Part shown: positions 9,022-15,803 of the stretch, one piece after another | Position numbering within the stretch: the stretch's first letter is position 1 | Layout of the letters: every line of letters begins with the position of its first letter | Source of the DNA: an uncultured Anaerococcus sp. | GTDB lineage: Bacteria; Bacillota; Clostridia; Tissierellales; Peptoniphilaceae | Assembly (NCBI GenBank): GCA_943914475.1 | Contig: CALUCE010000003.1 | Location: 62,001 to 126,000, forward strand | DNA length: 64,000 nucleotides | Reading direction: 5' to 3' | The notes under the pieces: generated by a model | Databases searched by the model: none | What the model was told of the DNA's origin: nothing | The model's input: the letters and a program-made list of their open reading frames with translations, nothing else | Made by a program: the position numbers and the translations under genes

Positions 9022-9067
9022 AAATAAAAAAAGAAGATTAATGCCAATTTTGGCACAAATCTTCTTT
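9022..9067 (-). terminator. Terminator of the sigma-54 activator gene
   Basis: A strong hairpin: AAAGAAGATT (9030-9039) pairs with AATCTTCTTT (9058-9067), enclosing the inner repeat TGCCAA-TT-TTGGCA (9042-9055). On the minus strand it is followed by TTTTTTTATTT. It separates the activator gene from the operon it probably controls. Confidence 0.8.
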
Positions 9068-9070
9068 CTT

Positions 9071-9086
9071 ATGACATAAATGTCAT
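9071..9086. promoter_or_regulatory. Candidate upstream activator site for the sigma-54 activator
   Basis: ATGACATAAATGTCAT is a perfect inverted repeat (ATGACA-N4-TGTCAT) centred about 120 bases upstream of the -12/-24 promoter, the usual distance for enhancer sites. A half site AATGACA lies at 9014-9020. It overlaps the activator stop codon. Function is inferred from position and symmetry. Confidence 0.5.
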
Positions 9087-10612
9087 TAAATTATATTGTA
9101 CTTGTTTAATTTTCTATAAACTGTTCTCTTGCTTATATTTAACTTTTTAGAAATACTATCTGCATCACCATTAAAGGTCTTATAAGCTTCTTTTAAAGCT
9201 CTTTCTTCAGCTTTATTTACAACATCTTCCAAGGTTGTTCCCATAGTTGAGCTATCAATAAGTTGTAGCTTTCTAGGTAAATGATTCAAAGCTATTTCTT
9301 TATCATTACATAAGATTACACAGTGTTCTATACAATTTTTTAATTCTCTAATATTTCCAGGCCAATCATAGGATATAATCTTATTAAGTGCTTCGTTAGA
9401 GAAGACTAGATTCTTTCCATATTTTTCATTGTAATGGTCTAAAAAATGATTCAAAAATAGAATGCTATCATGATCTCTTTCCCTCAAAGGAGGCAATTCC
9501 ATAGTTATTACACTCAGCCTATAGTAAAGATCTTCTCTAAATTCTCCTTTTTTTATCATCTCTTCTATATTTTTGTTTGTTGCGGAAATTACTCTAACAT
9601 CTACCTTAATTTTTTTCTCTGATCCTATTTTTTCAATTTCACCAGTCTCTAAAACTCTCAAAAGCTTAGCCTGCATACTAAGACTCATATCAGCAATCTC
9701 ATCTAAGAATATGGTCCCCTTATCTGCAAGCTCAAATTTACCAAGTTTTCCACCCTTACTTGATCCTGTAAATGAACCACTTTCATATCCAAACAATTCA
9801 CTTTCGATTAAGTTTTCAGGTACAGCAGAGCAGTTTAAAGTTATTAGTGGATTTTCTTTTCTAAGACTATTTTTATAAATAAATTGGCAAAGAACTTCCT
9901 TACCTGTCCCATTTTCTCCCAGCAATAATACAGAAGCATCAGTCTCAGCTACCTTGACTGCATTCAAAATTATATTAATATAGGAAGGAGATTCTCCTAT
10001 GATATTTAATTCTTTCATCTTTTTTTCAGCATATAATTGATTATTATAGTCCTGGGCCATTTGGGAAACCCTATCCATTTCTTTATTTAGCTCTGCAATT
10101 TCTGTAACATCAGTAAATATTGAATAGGCGCCCTTTAACTTATCACTATCAAAAATAGGGTATATTCTAACATCCAAGAACTTATTTAGGCTTTTTACAT
10201 AATTGTTTTTTCTTTTTATTGCCTTGCCTGTATCAAGCACCTCTATTATGGTAGCACCCTTTTCAATAATTCTTATGTTTTTCCCAATTATTGATGAAAT
10301 TCTAACCCCTAATATCTTAGAATATTTTTCATTTACATAAAAAATTTTACCATCTGCATCTACGGCTATTATGCCTTCCGAAACGTTTTCTAAAATTTCT
10401 TCTTTAAGCCCAAAAAACTTTACGGACTGTAGATATCTAATAAGATCAGAATCTATGTATCCGACTACCCTACCATCCTCATTAACATAGATCTTATCTT
10501 TTTTTAATAGTCTAGAATCTATATCTTTAATATCTGTAGAAATATCTATACAACTTATGTCCTTACTTAGATTCTTTTCTTTTTTTGTTCTGTATATATC
10601 TTTTATTCTCAT
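9086..10612 (-). CDS. Sigma-54-dependent transcriptional activator (PAS, AAA+, Fis-type HTH)
   Basis: A 508-residue enhancer-binding protein. The N-terminal part (1-70) looks like a fragment of a CBS-type sensor. A PAS domain follows (about 72-185), then the AAA+ domain with Walker A GENGTGKE (232-239), loop 1 GSFTGS (279-284, normally GAFTGA), Walker B TIFLDE (300-305) and the arginine-finger region FREDLYYRLSV. A Fis-like helix-turn-helix ends the chain (about 465-508). No response-regulator receiver is present, so it probably senses a small molecule or redox cue through PAS. It should activate the adjacent sigma-54 operon. The start has AAGGAG 6 bases upstream. Confidence 0.93.
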   Translation of the reverse strand: MRIKDIYRTKKEKNLSKDISCIDISTDIKDIDSRLLKKDKIYVNEDGRVVGYIDSDLIRYLQSVKFFGLKEEILENVSEGIIAVDADGKIFYVNEKYSKILGVRISSIIGKNIRIIEKGATIIEVLDTGKAIKRKNNYVKSLNKFLDVRIYPIFDSDKLKGAYSIFTDVTEIAELNKEMDRVSQMAQDYNNQLYAEKKMKELNIIGESPSYINIILNAVKVAETDASVLLLGENGTGKEVLCQFIYKNSLRKENPLITLNCSAVPENLIESELFGYESGSFTGSSKGGKLGKFELADKGTIFLDEIADMSLSMQAKLLRVLETGEIEKIGSEKKIKVDVRVISATNKNIEEMIKKGEFREDLYYRLSVITMELPPLRERDHDSILFLNHFLDHYNEKYGKNLVFSNEALNKIISYDWPGNIRELKNCIEHCVILCNDKEIALNHLPRKLQLIDSSTMGTTLEDVVNKAEERALKEAYKTFNGDADSISKKLNISKRTVYRKLNKYNII

Positions 10613-10705
10613 TCAGGCTCCTTGTCTAAGATTATAAAAATATCTTAAATAATATAAAAAGCTCTTGTAAGATTATGACTTTTATTTATGTAGAGCCTCC
10701 TTATC

Positions 10706-10764
10706 CTTGTGAATTGTTTATCAGTCATCATATAAAAATATGAGACTGATACAAATCACACAAG
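10706..10764. repeat. Long imperfect inverted repeat in the 219-base gap before the activator gene
   Basis: CTTGTG (10706-10711) pairs with CACAAG (10759-10764), and the inner arms TATCAGT/ACTGATA and CATAT/ATATG continue the dyad. Each arm carries a TTGTG...TATCA element. The left one (10708-10723) is identical over 16 bases to a site upstream of typA at 40968-40983. It could be paired operators or a structured RNA; there is no T-tract typical of a terminator. The rest of the gap (10613-10831) holds an imperfect AAGAGA/TCTCTT dyad near 10766-10800 and nothing else I can identify. Confidence 0.5.
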
Positions 10765-10831
10765 TTAAGAGAAACAAGACAGGTTAGACTTATCTCTTTT
10801 TACTAAACAAATTAATCTTTACAAGAGTTTC

Positions 10832-11128
10832 CTATAATTTTTCGTTAACTGACTTTATCTTTTGTTCCATAGAAGATTTTTTATCGTGTCTTTCGTCCAT
10901 CTTTATTATGGTGTAGACCCTATCTACATTTTTTTCAAAAACGGATTCTTGCATTTTTCTTATTACTTTAAAAATATCTTCTGGGCTTCCTTCTATATTG
11001 GTTCCCATTGGGTTTAGGGAGTATTTTATTGACTCTTCTTTTTTCAAAACCTTTTGACAACCTGCAACATATTTTGAAACGCTAGTTTCTACTCCTATTG
11101 GTATAATACATACTTCTGCTATTGCCAT
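10832..11128 (-). CDS. MTH1187/YqgV-type thiamine-binding protein
   Basis: 98 residues of the Thiamine_BP (formerly DUF77) family: MAIAEVCIIPIG at the start, then GVETSVSKYVAGCQ, NPMGTNIEGSPEDIFKVI and TIIKMDERHDK. Family members are small ferredoxin-fold oligomers that bind thiamine or a related cation. The longer frame from 11170 would overlap the upstream peptidase. The ATG at 11128 lies 4 bases after the peptidase stop and has a GAAAGG site, so I chose it. It is probably translated from the same message as the M18 peptidase. Thiamine pyrophosphokinase is encoded at 33.5 kb. Confidence 0.85.
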   Translation of the reverse strand: MAIAEVCIIPIGVETSVSKYVAGCQKVLKKEESIKYSLNPMGTNIEGSPEDIFKVIRKMQESVFEKNVDRVYTIIKMDERHDKKSSMEQKIKSVNEKL

Positions 11129-11132
11129 ATTT

Positions 11133-12419
11133 TTACCTTTCTTCATCGTAGAAGGCCTTGTATATCTCATAGGCTGCTAAGTGGTCTTCTACTCCGCCTG
11201 TTTCTCTTATAGAGTGCATACCAAGGATTGGTTCTCCAACATCAATTGATTTGATACCTAGTGATGATGAAGCTATAGGACCTATAGTTGATCCTCCTTG
11301 TTTATCTGACCTATTGTGGAAGGTTTGAATCTTAGCTTCGTTTTTCCTTGCTAGATTAACAAGTCTTGGCATACTTACTATGCCTGAAGTATAGGCTCCA
11401 TTTGCTGCTACTTTTATTACCAAACCTTCATTCATCTTTACAATATTTGTTGGGTCAGAATATTGTGGGAAGTTTGGATGGATAGCGTGGGCTTGGTCAG
11501 CTGAGACTATATAGGTATTGGCCATGGCTATTTTAAAGTCTTCTGTATCATAGCCTAGAAGATATGATATTCTTTCTAGAACATCTTTTAAAAATGGTGA
11601 GAAGGCTCCGGTTCTTGTTCTTGAACCAATTTCTTCGTTATCATTTAAGATTAGAACGTTAAATTTCTCATTTTTAGAATCAACCAAGGCATGAAGAGAG
11701 GCATGGACTGCTCCAAGGTTATCTATCCTTCCTACTTGGTACATATCTTGGTCTGCTCCAATTATAGAGCCCTTTTGCCTATCATAAAGGCCTAGGTCCA
11801 TGGCTAGTATTGATTTAGGATCTATGCCAAGCTCTTCTCCTACAAGCTTTTGTAAATAACCTTCTTTTTCAAAGTTATCCTTAACTGTTTTTAAAATTGG
11901 GAGTAGGTGTTCTTGGGGATTATAGGAAAATCCTTTATTTACTTCCCTATTCATGTGGATGGCTGGGTTTGCTATGGTTAGTAGGTCTCTATCAAAGTTT
12001 ACAAACTTTGAATTAATCTCTCCCTTATCCTCATAGGAAACCTTACCTGCCAAGGAAAGAGTCCTATCAAGCCAAGTTGAGAAGATCGGTCCACCGTAGA
12101 TTTCTGTATTTAATCTAAGATAACCATTTCCAGTCATTTCTGGTGAAGACTTTATCTTAAAGGTTGGACTTTCTGTGTGGCTTCCGATGATATCAAAGCC
12201 TTTTTTTATGTCATCTCCTACAGTAAAGGCTATTAGGGCTGTATCATCTCTTGTAACAAAGTACTTTCCACCCTTTTCTAAACTCCACTTTTCTGTCTCG
12301 TCGAGTTGGACAAACTTATTTTCTAAAAGGATACTCTTAGAATTTTCAACTGCGAAATAGTTAAGCGGACTAGCATCAATAAACTCTATTAAATCTTTTA
12401 CAAATTCTAAACTTTTCAT
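11133..12419 (-). CDS. M18-family (aspartyl-type) aminopeptidase
   Basis: A 428-residue zinc aminopeptidase of the M18 family, releasing acidic or other N-terminal residues from peptides in the cytoplasm. Visible active-site blocks are IIGSHTESPTFKIK (first His ligand), GRIDNLGAVHASLHAL (bridging Asp), NDNEEIGSRTRTGA (catalytic and ligand Glu) and SADQAHAIHPNFP (last His). Length and order fit the family (about 420-460). It is the first gene of a two-gene unit with the thiamine-binding protein and is divergent from xpt. Confidence 0.93.
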   Translation of the reverse strand: MKSLEFVKDLIEFIDASPLNYFAVENSKSILLENKFVQLDETEKWSLEKGGKYFVTRDDTALIAFTVGDDIKKGFDIIGSHTESPTFKIKSSPEMTGNGYLRLNTEIYGGPIFSTWLDRTLSLAGKVSYEDKGEINSKFVNFDRDLLTIANPAIHMNREVNKGFSYNPQEHLLPILKTVKDNFEKEGYLQKLVGEELGIDPKSILAMDLGLYDRQKGSIIGADQDMYQVGRIDNLGAVHASLHALVDSKNEKFNVLILNDNEEIGSRTRTGAFSPFLKDVLERISYLLGYDTEDFKIAMANTYIVSADQAHAIHPNFPQYSDPTNIVKMNEGLVIKVAANGAYTSGIVSMPRLVNLARKNEAKIQTFHNRSDKQGGSTIGPIASSSLGIKSIDVGEPILGMHSIRETGGVEDHLAAYEIYKAFYDEER

Positions 12420-12461
12420 ACTTTCATGGTACTACATTTTCATGACTTTACAAAAAGGATT

Positions 12462-12490
12462 TTGACTAAAATTTCTCCTTGTTTTATAAT
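12462..12490 (+). promoter_or_regulatory. Vegetative promoter of xpt
   Basis: TTGACT (12462-12467), a 17-base spacer, and TATAAT (12485-12490). The transcript would start near 12497, leaving almost no leader, so there is no room for a purine riboswitch. Confidence 0.8.
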
Positions 12491-12513
12491 TAATACAAGA
12501 TGTGGAGGTGGAT

Positions 12514-13086
12514 ATGAAGAAATTAGAAGAAATAATATTATCAAGAGGACAAGTTTTAGATGGGAATATTTTAAAGGTAGATTCTTTTTTAAACCAACAA
12601 ATAGACACAAGACTTATGGGAGAAATGGGCAAGGAATTTGCTGAACATTTCAAGGATAAAAATGTCACAAAAATCCTTACTGTAGAATCTTCTGGTATAG
12701 CACCAGCTCTTACTACAAGCCAAGCCCTAGGTTGTAATGTAGTATTTGCTAGAAAACAAAAATCTTTGACTACAGATGACTATTCTTACTCATCAACTGC
12801 CTATTCCTACACCAAGGAAGAAATGAAACAACTTATAGTTTCCAAAGAATTTATTGATGAAAATGACAATGTACTTCTTATAGACGATTTCCTTGCCAAT
12901 GGTCAAGCTGTAAAGGCCATGATTGCTATTTGCAAGCAAGCAGGCGCTGAAATTGCAGGTGTTGGTATAGTTATAGAAAAATCTTTCCAAGACGGAAGAA
13001 AACTCCTTGATGATATGGGAATTGATGTTTTAAGTCTTGCAAGAATATCTGTATTATCAAATGAAAATATAGAATTTATTGACTAG
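12514..13086 (+). CDS. xpt: Xanthine phosphoribosyltransferase
   Basis: Converts xanthine + PRPP to XMP for purine salvage in the cytoplasm. It closely follows Bacillus Xpt: KVDSFLNQQID, TVESSGIAPALTTSQALG, VFARKQKSLT, and the PRPP loop VLLIDDFLANGQA (about residues 125-137). I start at the ATG at 12514 because GGAGGTG lies just before it; the in-frame GTG at 12502 would overlap that ribosome site. The result is 190 residues against about 190-194 in the family. It is a single-gene unit bounded by its own promoter and a bidirectional terminator. Confidence 0.95.
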   Translation: MKKLEEIILSRGQVLDGNILKVDSFLNQQIDTRLMGEMGKEFAEHFKDKNVTKILTVESSGIAPALTTSQALGCNVVFARKQKSLTTDDYSYSSTAYSYTKEEMKQLIVSKEFIDENDNVLLIDDFLANGQAVKAMIAICKQAGAEIAGVGIVIEKSFQDGRKLLDDMGIDVLSLARISVLSNENIEFID

Positions 13087-13119
13087 TACATAGACTTACA
13101 TAATATTTTGTAAAGGCAC

Positions 13120-13157
13120 AAAAAAAGTATGCGACTTTGATATCGCATACTTTTTTT
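13120..13157. terminator. Bidirectional terminator between xpt and the reductase gene
   Basis: AAAAAAAGTATGCGA pairs with TCGCATACTTTTTTT around an 8-base loop, with T-tracts on both strands. Confidence 0.92.
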
Positions 13158-13166
13158 ATTTGTCTC

Positions 13167-14969
13167 TTATTTTAAAGCGTTAGCTGCTGCATTTTCTCCA
13201 GCTATTCTTCCGAATACTGTGATATCAGCTATAGCAACAGATCCAAGTCTGTTTGAACCGTGGATTCCACCTGTTACTTCTCCAGCTGCATATAGACCGT
13301 CTATAGCTTTTCCATCCTTGGTCATAACTTGTGCATCAGTATTGATTTCAAGTCCTCCCATGGTGTGGTGAACTGCTGGAAGTGCTTTTAGCATGTAGAA
13401 TGGACCTTCTTCTATTGTCCAACCTAGCATTCTTAGGTTAAATTCTGGGTCCTTGTCTTCTTTAGAGTTTTTGTTAAAGTTTTCTACTGTTTCTTTTAAA
13501 GCGTCCTTGTCGATTTCAAAGTGATCAGCAAGTTCGTCTATAGTATCAGCCTTAACAAGAAGTCCTCTGTCGTAAAGACTTTTAGCTTCTTCTGGGTGAG
13601 AGTGGATGGTTCCGGTTTCTTCTGAAGATTTTTCATCCCAGATTAAGTAACCAACAGAGTCTGTTTGATCTTTGATAGCAAGTGAGATTGCTCTTCTTGT
13701 ATCAAGTTCTTCAACAAATCTCTTACCTTCTTTGTTAACTAAAAGGGCTCCACCTACAAGTCTTGTATCTCCAACGTAAAGTAGTTTTCCTGTATCTACG
13801 TCACAGATTGGGTAAAGTTGGATCTTGTCCATATCTACAGTGTTAGCATCAAGTTTTTCTGCCATGATTATACCATCACCAGTTGCTCCTGGAGCGTTTG
13901 TAGAAAGGATCTTGTCATCTATTTCGTGATCGTTTTCGTAGGTCATTTCGTCATTAGCACCAAATCCACCTGTAGCAAGTACTACCGATTTAGCATTTAC
14001 TGTTAGGTTTTCATCTGGAGTTTCTGCCTTTACTCCTACAACTTTTCCATCTTCTGAAATTAATTCTTTAACATCTGCTTCAGTCTTAACCTCAATACCT
14101 AATTCATCACATTTTGCTTGGTATTTTTTGATTAGTTCATTACCTGAGTGTCCTTCTGGTATAAGTGATCTTTTTACTGAGTGACCACCAAAGAACATTA
14201 GTTGGTCTAACCACTTAACACCAATGTCATCTCTTAGCCAGTTTGCTCCATCAAGAGCTCCATCTGCTAATACTTTGATAAGATCTTTGTTTCCGCCTGC
14301 TTCTTCAACGTCTTTTGCGAAAACTTCAGGACTATCTTCTATATCTTCCTTCTTTTGAAGGTCGTTAGCTGGAGCTGCATATTCTCCTCCAGAGATTAGA
14401 GTGTTTCCTCCAACTGCTGGCATTTTTTCTAGTAAAACTACATCTGCACCAGCTTCTTTAGCAGTAACTGCAGCTGCAAATCCAGCTCCACCACCACCAA
14501 CTACAACTACATCAACATCCATTGATGCATCTTTTCTTTCCTTGTTTGTTGAAACTTCTTTTTCAAAGTTTGCAGGATCCTTACCAGCATCTTTGATAGC
14601 TTCTGTAACAGCTGCCAAGAAACCTGTAGATGAAACAGTTGCTCCAGAAACTTCGTCTAAGTTTACAGATTGGTTGGCTACAACTTCTTCTGTAAGGCTA
14701 TCTATAGCCAAGTCTCCAAGGTTTTCTGTTTCTTTATGTACTGTATCGATTTTTGAAATCTTGTCTCCATCAAAAGAAACTTCTACTTCTATGTCTCCGT
14801 TATGTCCCTTGCCAACTCCCTTACCAATAACAGTTTCACCTGAAGATACATTTTCTGTAGATGCACTATCTGTAGAAACTGAACTGGAAGTAGTGTCATT
14901 ATTTGCACAACCAGCTAGTAATAGGGCTGCTGAAAGTGCAAGCGATAAAATTTTACTTGTTTTCTTCAT
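13167..14969 (-). CDS. Extracellular flavinylated FAD-dependent reductase, lipoprotein (fumarate/urocanate reductase-like)
   Basis: 600 residues. A lipoprotein signal ends LLAGC with Cys21 as anchor. An FMN-binding domain follows (about 46-130) with the flavin-attachment motif SGATVSS (probable site Thr111), then a FAD_binding_2 domain from about 151 (VVVVGGGGAGFAAA, EKMPAVGGNTLISGG) to the C-terminal GIHGSNRLGSVAIADITVFGRIAG. This matches surface reductases used for flavin-based extracellular electron transfer, with ApbE attaching FMN. Around GGHSVKRSLIPEGH, the histidine of true fumarate reductases appears to be replaced, so the acceptor may not be fumarate. No apbE or membrane electron carrier is nearby. 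It has its own promoter. Confidence 0.88.
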   Translation of the reverse strand: MKKTSKILSLALSAALLLAGCANNDTTSSSVSTDSASTENVSSGETVIGKGVGKGHNGDIEVEVSFDGDKISKIDTVHKETENLGDLAIDSLTEEVVANQSVNLDEVSGATVSSTGFLAAVTEAIKDAGKDPANFEKEVSTNKERKDASMDVDVVVVGGGGAGFAAAVTAKEAGADVVLLEKMPAVGGNTLISGGEYAAPANDLQKKEDIEDSPEVFAKDVEEAGGNKDLIKVLADGALDGANWLRDDIGVKWLDQLMFFGGHSVKRSLIPEGHSGNELIKKYQAKCDELGIEVKTEADVKELISEDGKVVGVKAETPDENLTVNAKSVVLATGGFGANDEMTYENDHEIDDKILSTNAPGATGDGIIMAEKLDANTVDMDKIQLYPICDVDTGKLLYVGDTRLVGGALLVNKEGKRFVEELDTRRAISLAIKDQTDSVGYLIWDEKSSEETGTIHSHPEEAKSLYDRGLLVKADTIDELADHFEIDKDALKETVENFNKNSKEDKDPEFNLRMLGWTIEEGPFYMLKALPAVHHTMGGLEINTDAQVMTKDGKAIDGLYAAGEVTGGIHGSNRLGSVAIADITVFGRIAGENAAANALK

Positions 14970-15004
14970 TACCTCTCCTTTTTTAAAACAAATACTTCTC
15001 AGAT

Positions 15005-15033
15005 ATACTATCAGAAAACCGTTCCGAAGTCAA
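15005..15033 (-). promoter_or_regulatory. Promoter of the extracellular reductase gene
   Basis: On the minus strand TTGACT (15033-15028), a 17-base spacer ending in TGA, and TAGTAT (15010-15005): a -35 plus an extended -10. Just upstream (about 15039-15057) lies TTGTTAATAATTATTAAAA, whose left half matches the clostridial Rex half site. The right half is poor, so redox control is only a suggestion. Confidence 0.65.
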
Positions 15034-15162
15034 ATTTTTTGTTAATAATTATTAAAACTTTTCTGATATTATGAAATTTTTGTCTTTCTACTTTCAAATT
15101 TTACCTATTATATCAAAGGTCAATGAATCATCTTATATTCTCTCAAGGCTTAAAATCCTCAA

Positions 15163-15213
15163 TAAAAAAGACACTAGCAAAGTCTATTTTCTAGAAAAAA
15201 CTTTGCTAGTATC
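15163..15213 (-). terminator. Terminator after engB
   Basis: GACACTAGCAAAGT (15170-15183) pairs with ACTTTGCTAGTATC (15200-15213) and is followed on the minus strand by TTTTTTATT. It ends the tig-clpP-clpX-lon-engB transcript. The rest of the gap to 14970 is AT-rich and holds the reductase promoter. Confidence 0.88.
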
Positions 15214-15215
15214 TA

Positions 15216-15803
15216 TTAATTTTCCAAAATAACTTCCATTTGTTCCCAAAGGACGTCTTTATTGTGCTTGGTTTCTGATGAGTAGGCAAAAATTAAACCT
15301 TCATCTTCTATATCAAGCTTCTTTTGGATTGCCTTTAGGTTTTTTTGGATTTGAGATTTTTTTATTTTATCAAACTTAGTTGCTATTACAAAACCTGTAA
15401 AGCCTGATTCTATAATATAATCATACATTTCCTTATCTTGGGCTGTAGGTTCGTGTCTTATGTCGACCAAGAGGAATATTTCTTTTAAACTTTCCCTAGT
15501 TGCTAGGTATTCATTAATCAACTTGGCCCATTTTTCCTTTTCTTTTTTGGAAACTTTGGCAAAGCCATAGCCTGGAAGGTCAACCAGTCTGAAACTTTCA
15601 TTTATATTATAAAAGTTTATAGTTCTTGTTTTTCCAGGTTTGGATGAGGTTTTGGCCAAGGCTTTTCTTCCTAAAAATGAATTTATAAAGGATGATTTTC
15701 CAACATTTGACCTACCTACAAAGGCAATTTCATCAAGTTCTTTTTTGGGGTATTGGGATTTAAAACCTGCTACTTGTTCTAGTCTTATGGATTTTATTTT
15801 CAT
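15216..15803 (-). CDS. engB: Ribosome biogenesis GTPase YsxC/EngB
   Basis: A 195-residue TrmE-Era-EngA-like GTPase needed for large-subunit assembly. The G motifs are visible in order: G1 GRSNVGKSS (about 30-38), G2 region GKTRTIN, G3 DLPGYG, G4 TKFDK and G5 YSSETK. It follows lon with a 4-base overlap, as in many Firmicutes where lon-ysxC are neighbours. It is the last gene of the quality-control operon. Confidence 0.95.
   Translation of the reverse strand: MKIKSIRLEQVAGFKSQYPKKELDEIAFVGRSNVGKSSFINSFLGRKALAKTSSKPGKTRTINFYNINESFRLVDLPGYGFAKVSKKEKEKWAKLINEYLATRESLKEIFLLVDIRHEPTAQDKEMYDYIIESGFTGFVIATKFDKIKKSQIQKNLKAIQKKLDIEDEGLIFAYSSETKHNKDVLWEQMEVILEN

Noticed and set aside
9022..9067. TGCCAA/TTGGCA inner repeat as a second sigma-54 promoter
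   Set aside because: TTGGCA resembles a -24 element, but there is no -12 TTGC at the right distance. The structure is explained as the activator terminator.
11129..11170. Longer start for the thiamine-binding protein at 11170
   Set aside because: It would overlap the peptidase gene. The family normally begins with the MAIAEV segment, and a ribosome site fits the ATG at 11128.
12420..12513. Purine riboswitch before xpt
   Set aside because: The promoter ends at 12490 and the coding start is at 12514, leaving no room for an aptamer. Control must be otherwise.
14401..15045. 214-codon open frame on the plus strand inside the reductase gene
   Set aside because: Antisense to a well-supported lipoprotein reductase. 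The Thr/Ser/Pro-rich translation is typical of an opposite-strand shadow, and it has no ribosome site.
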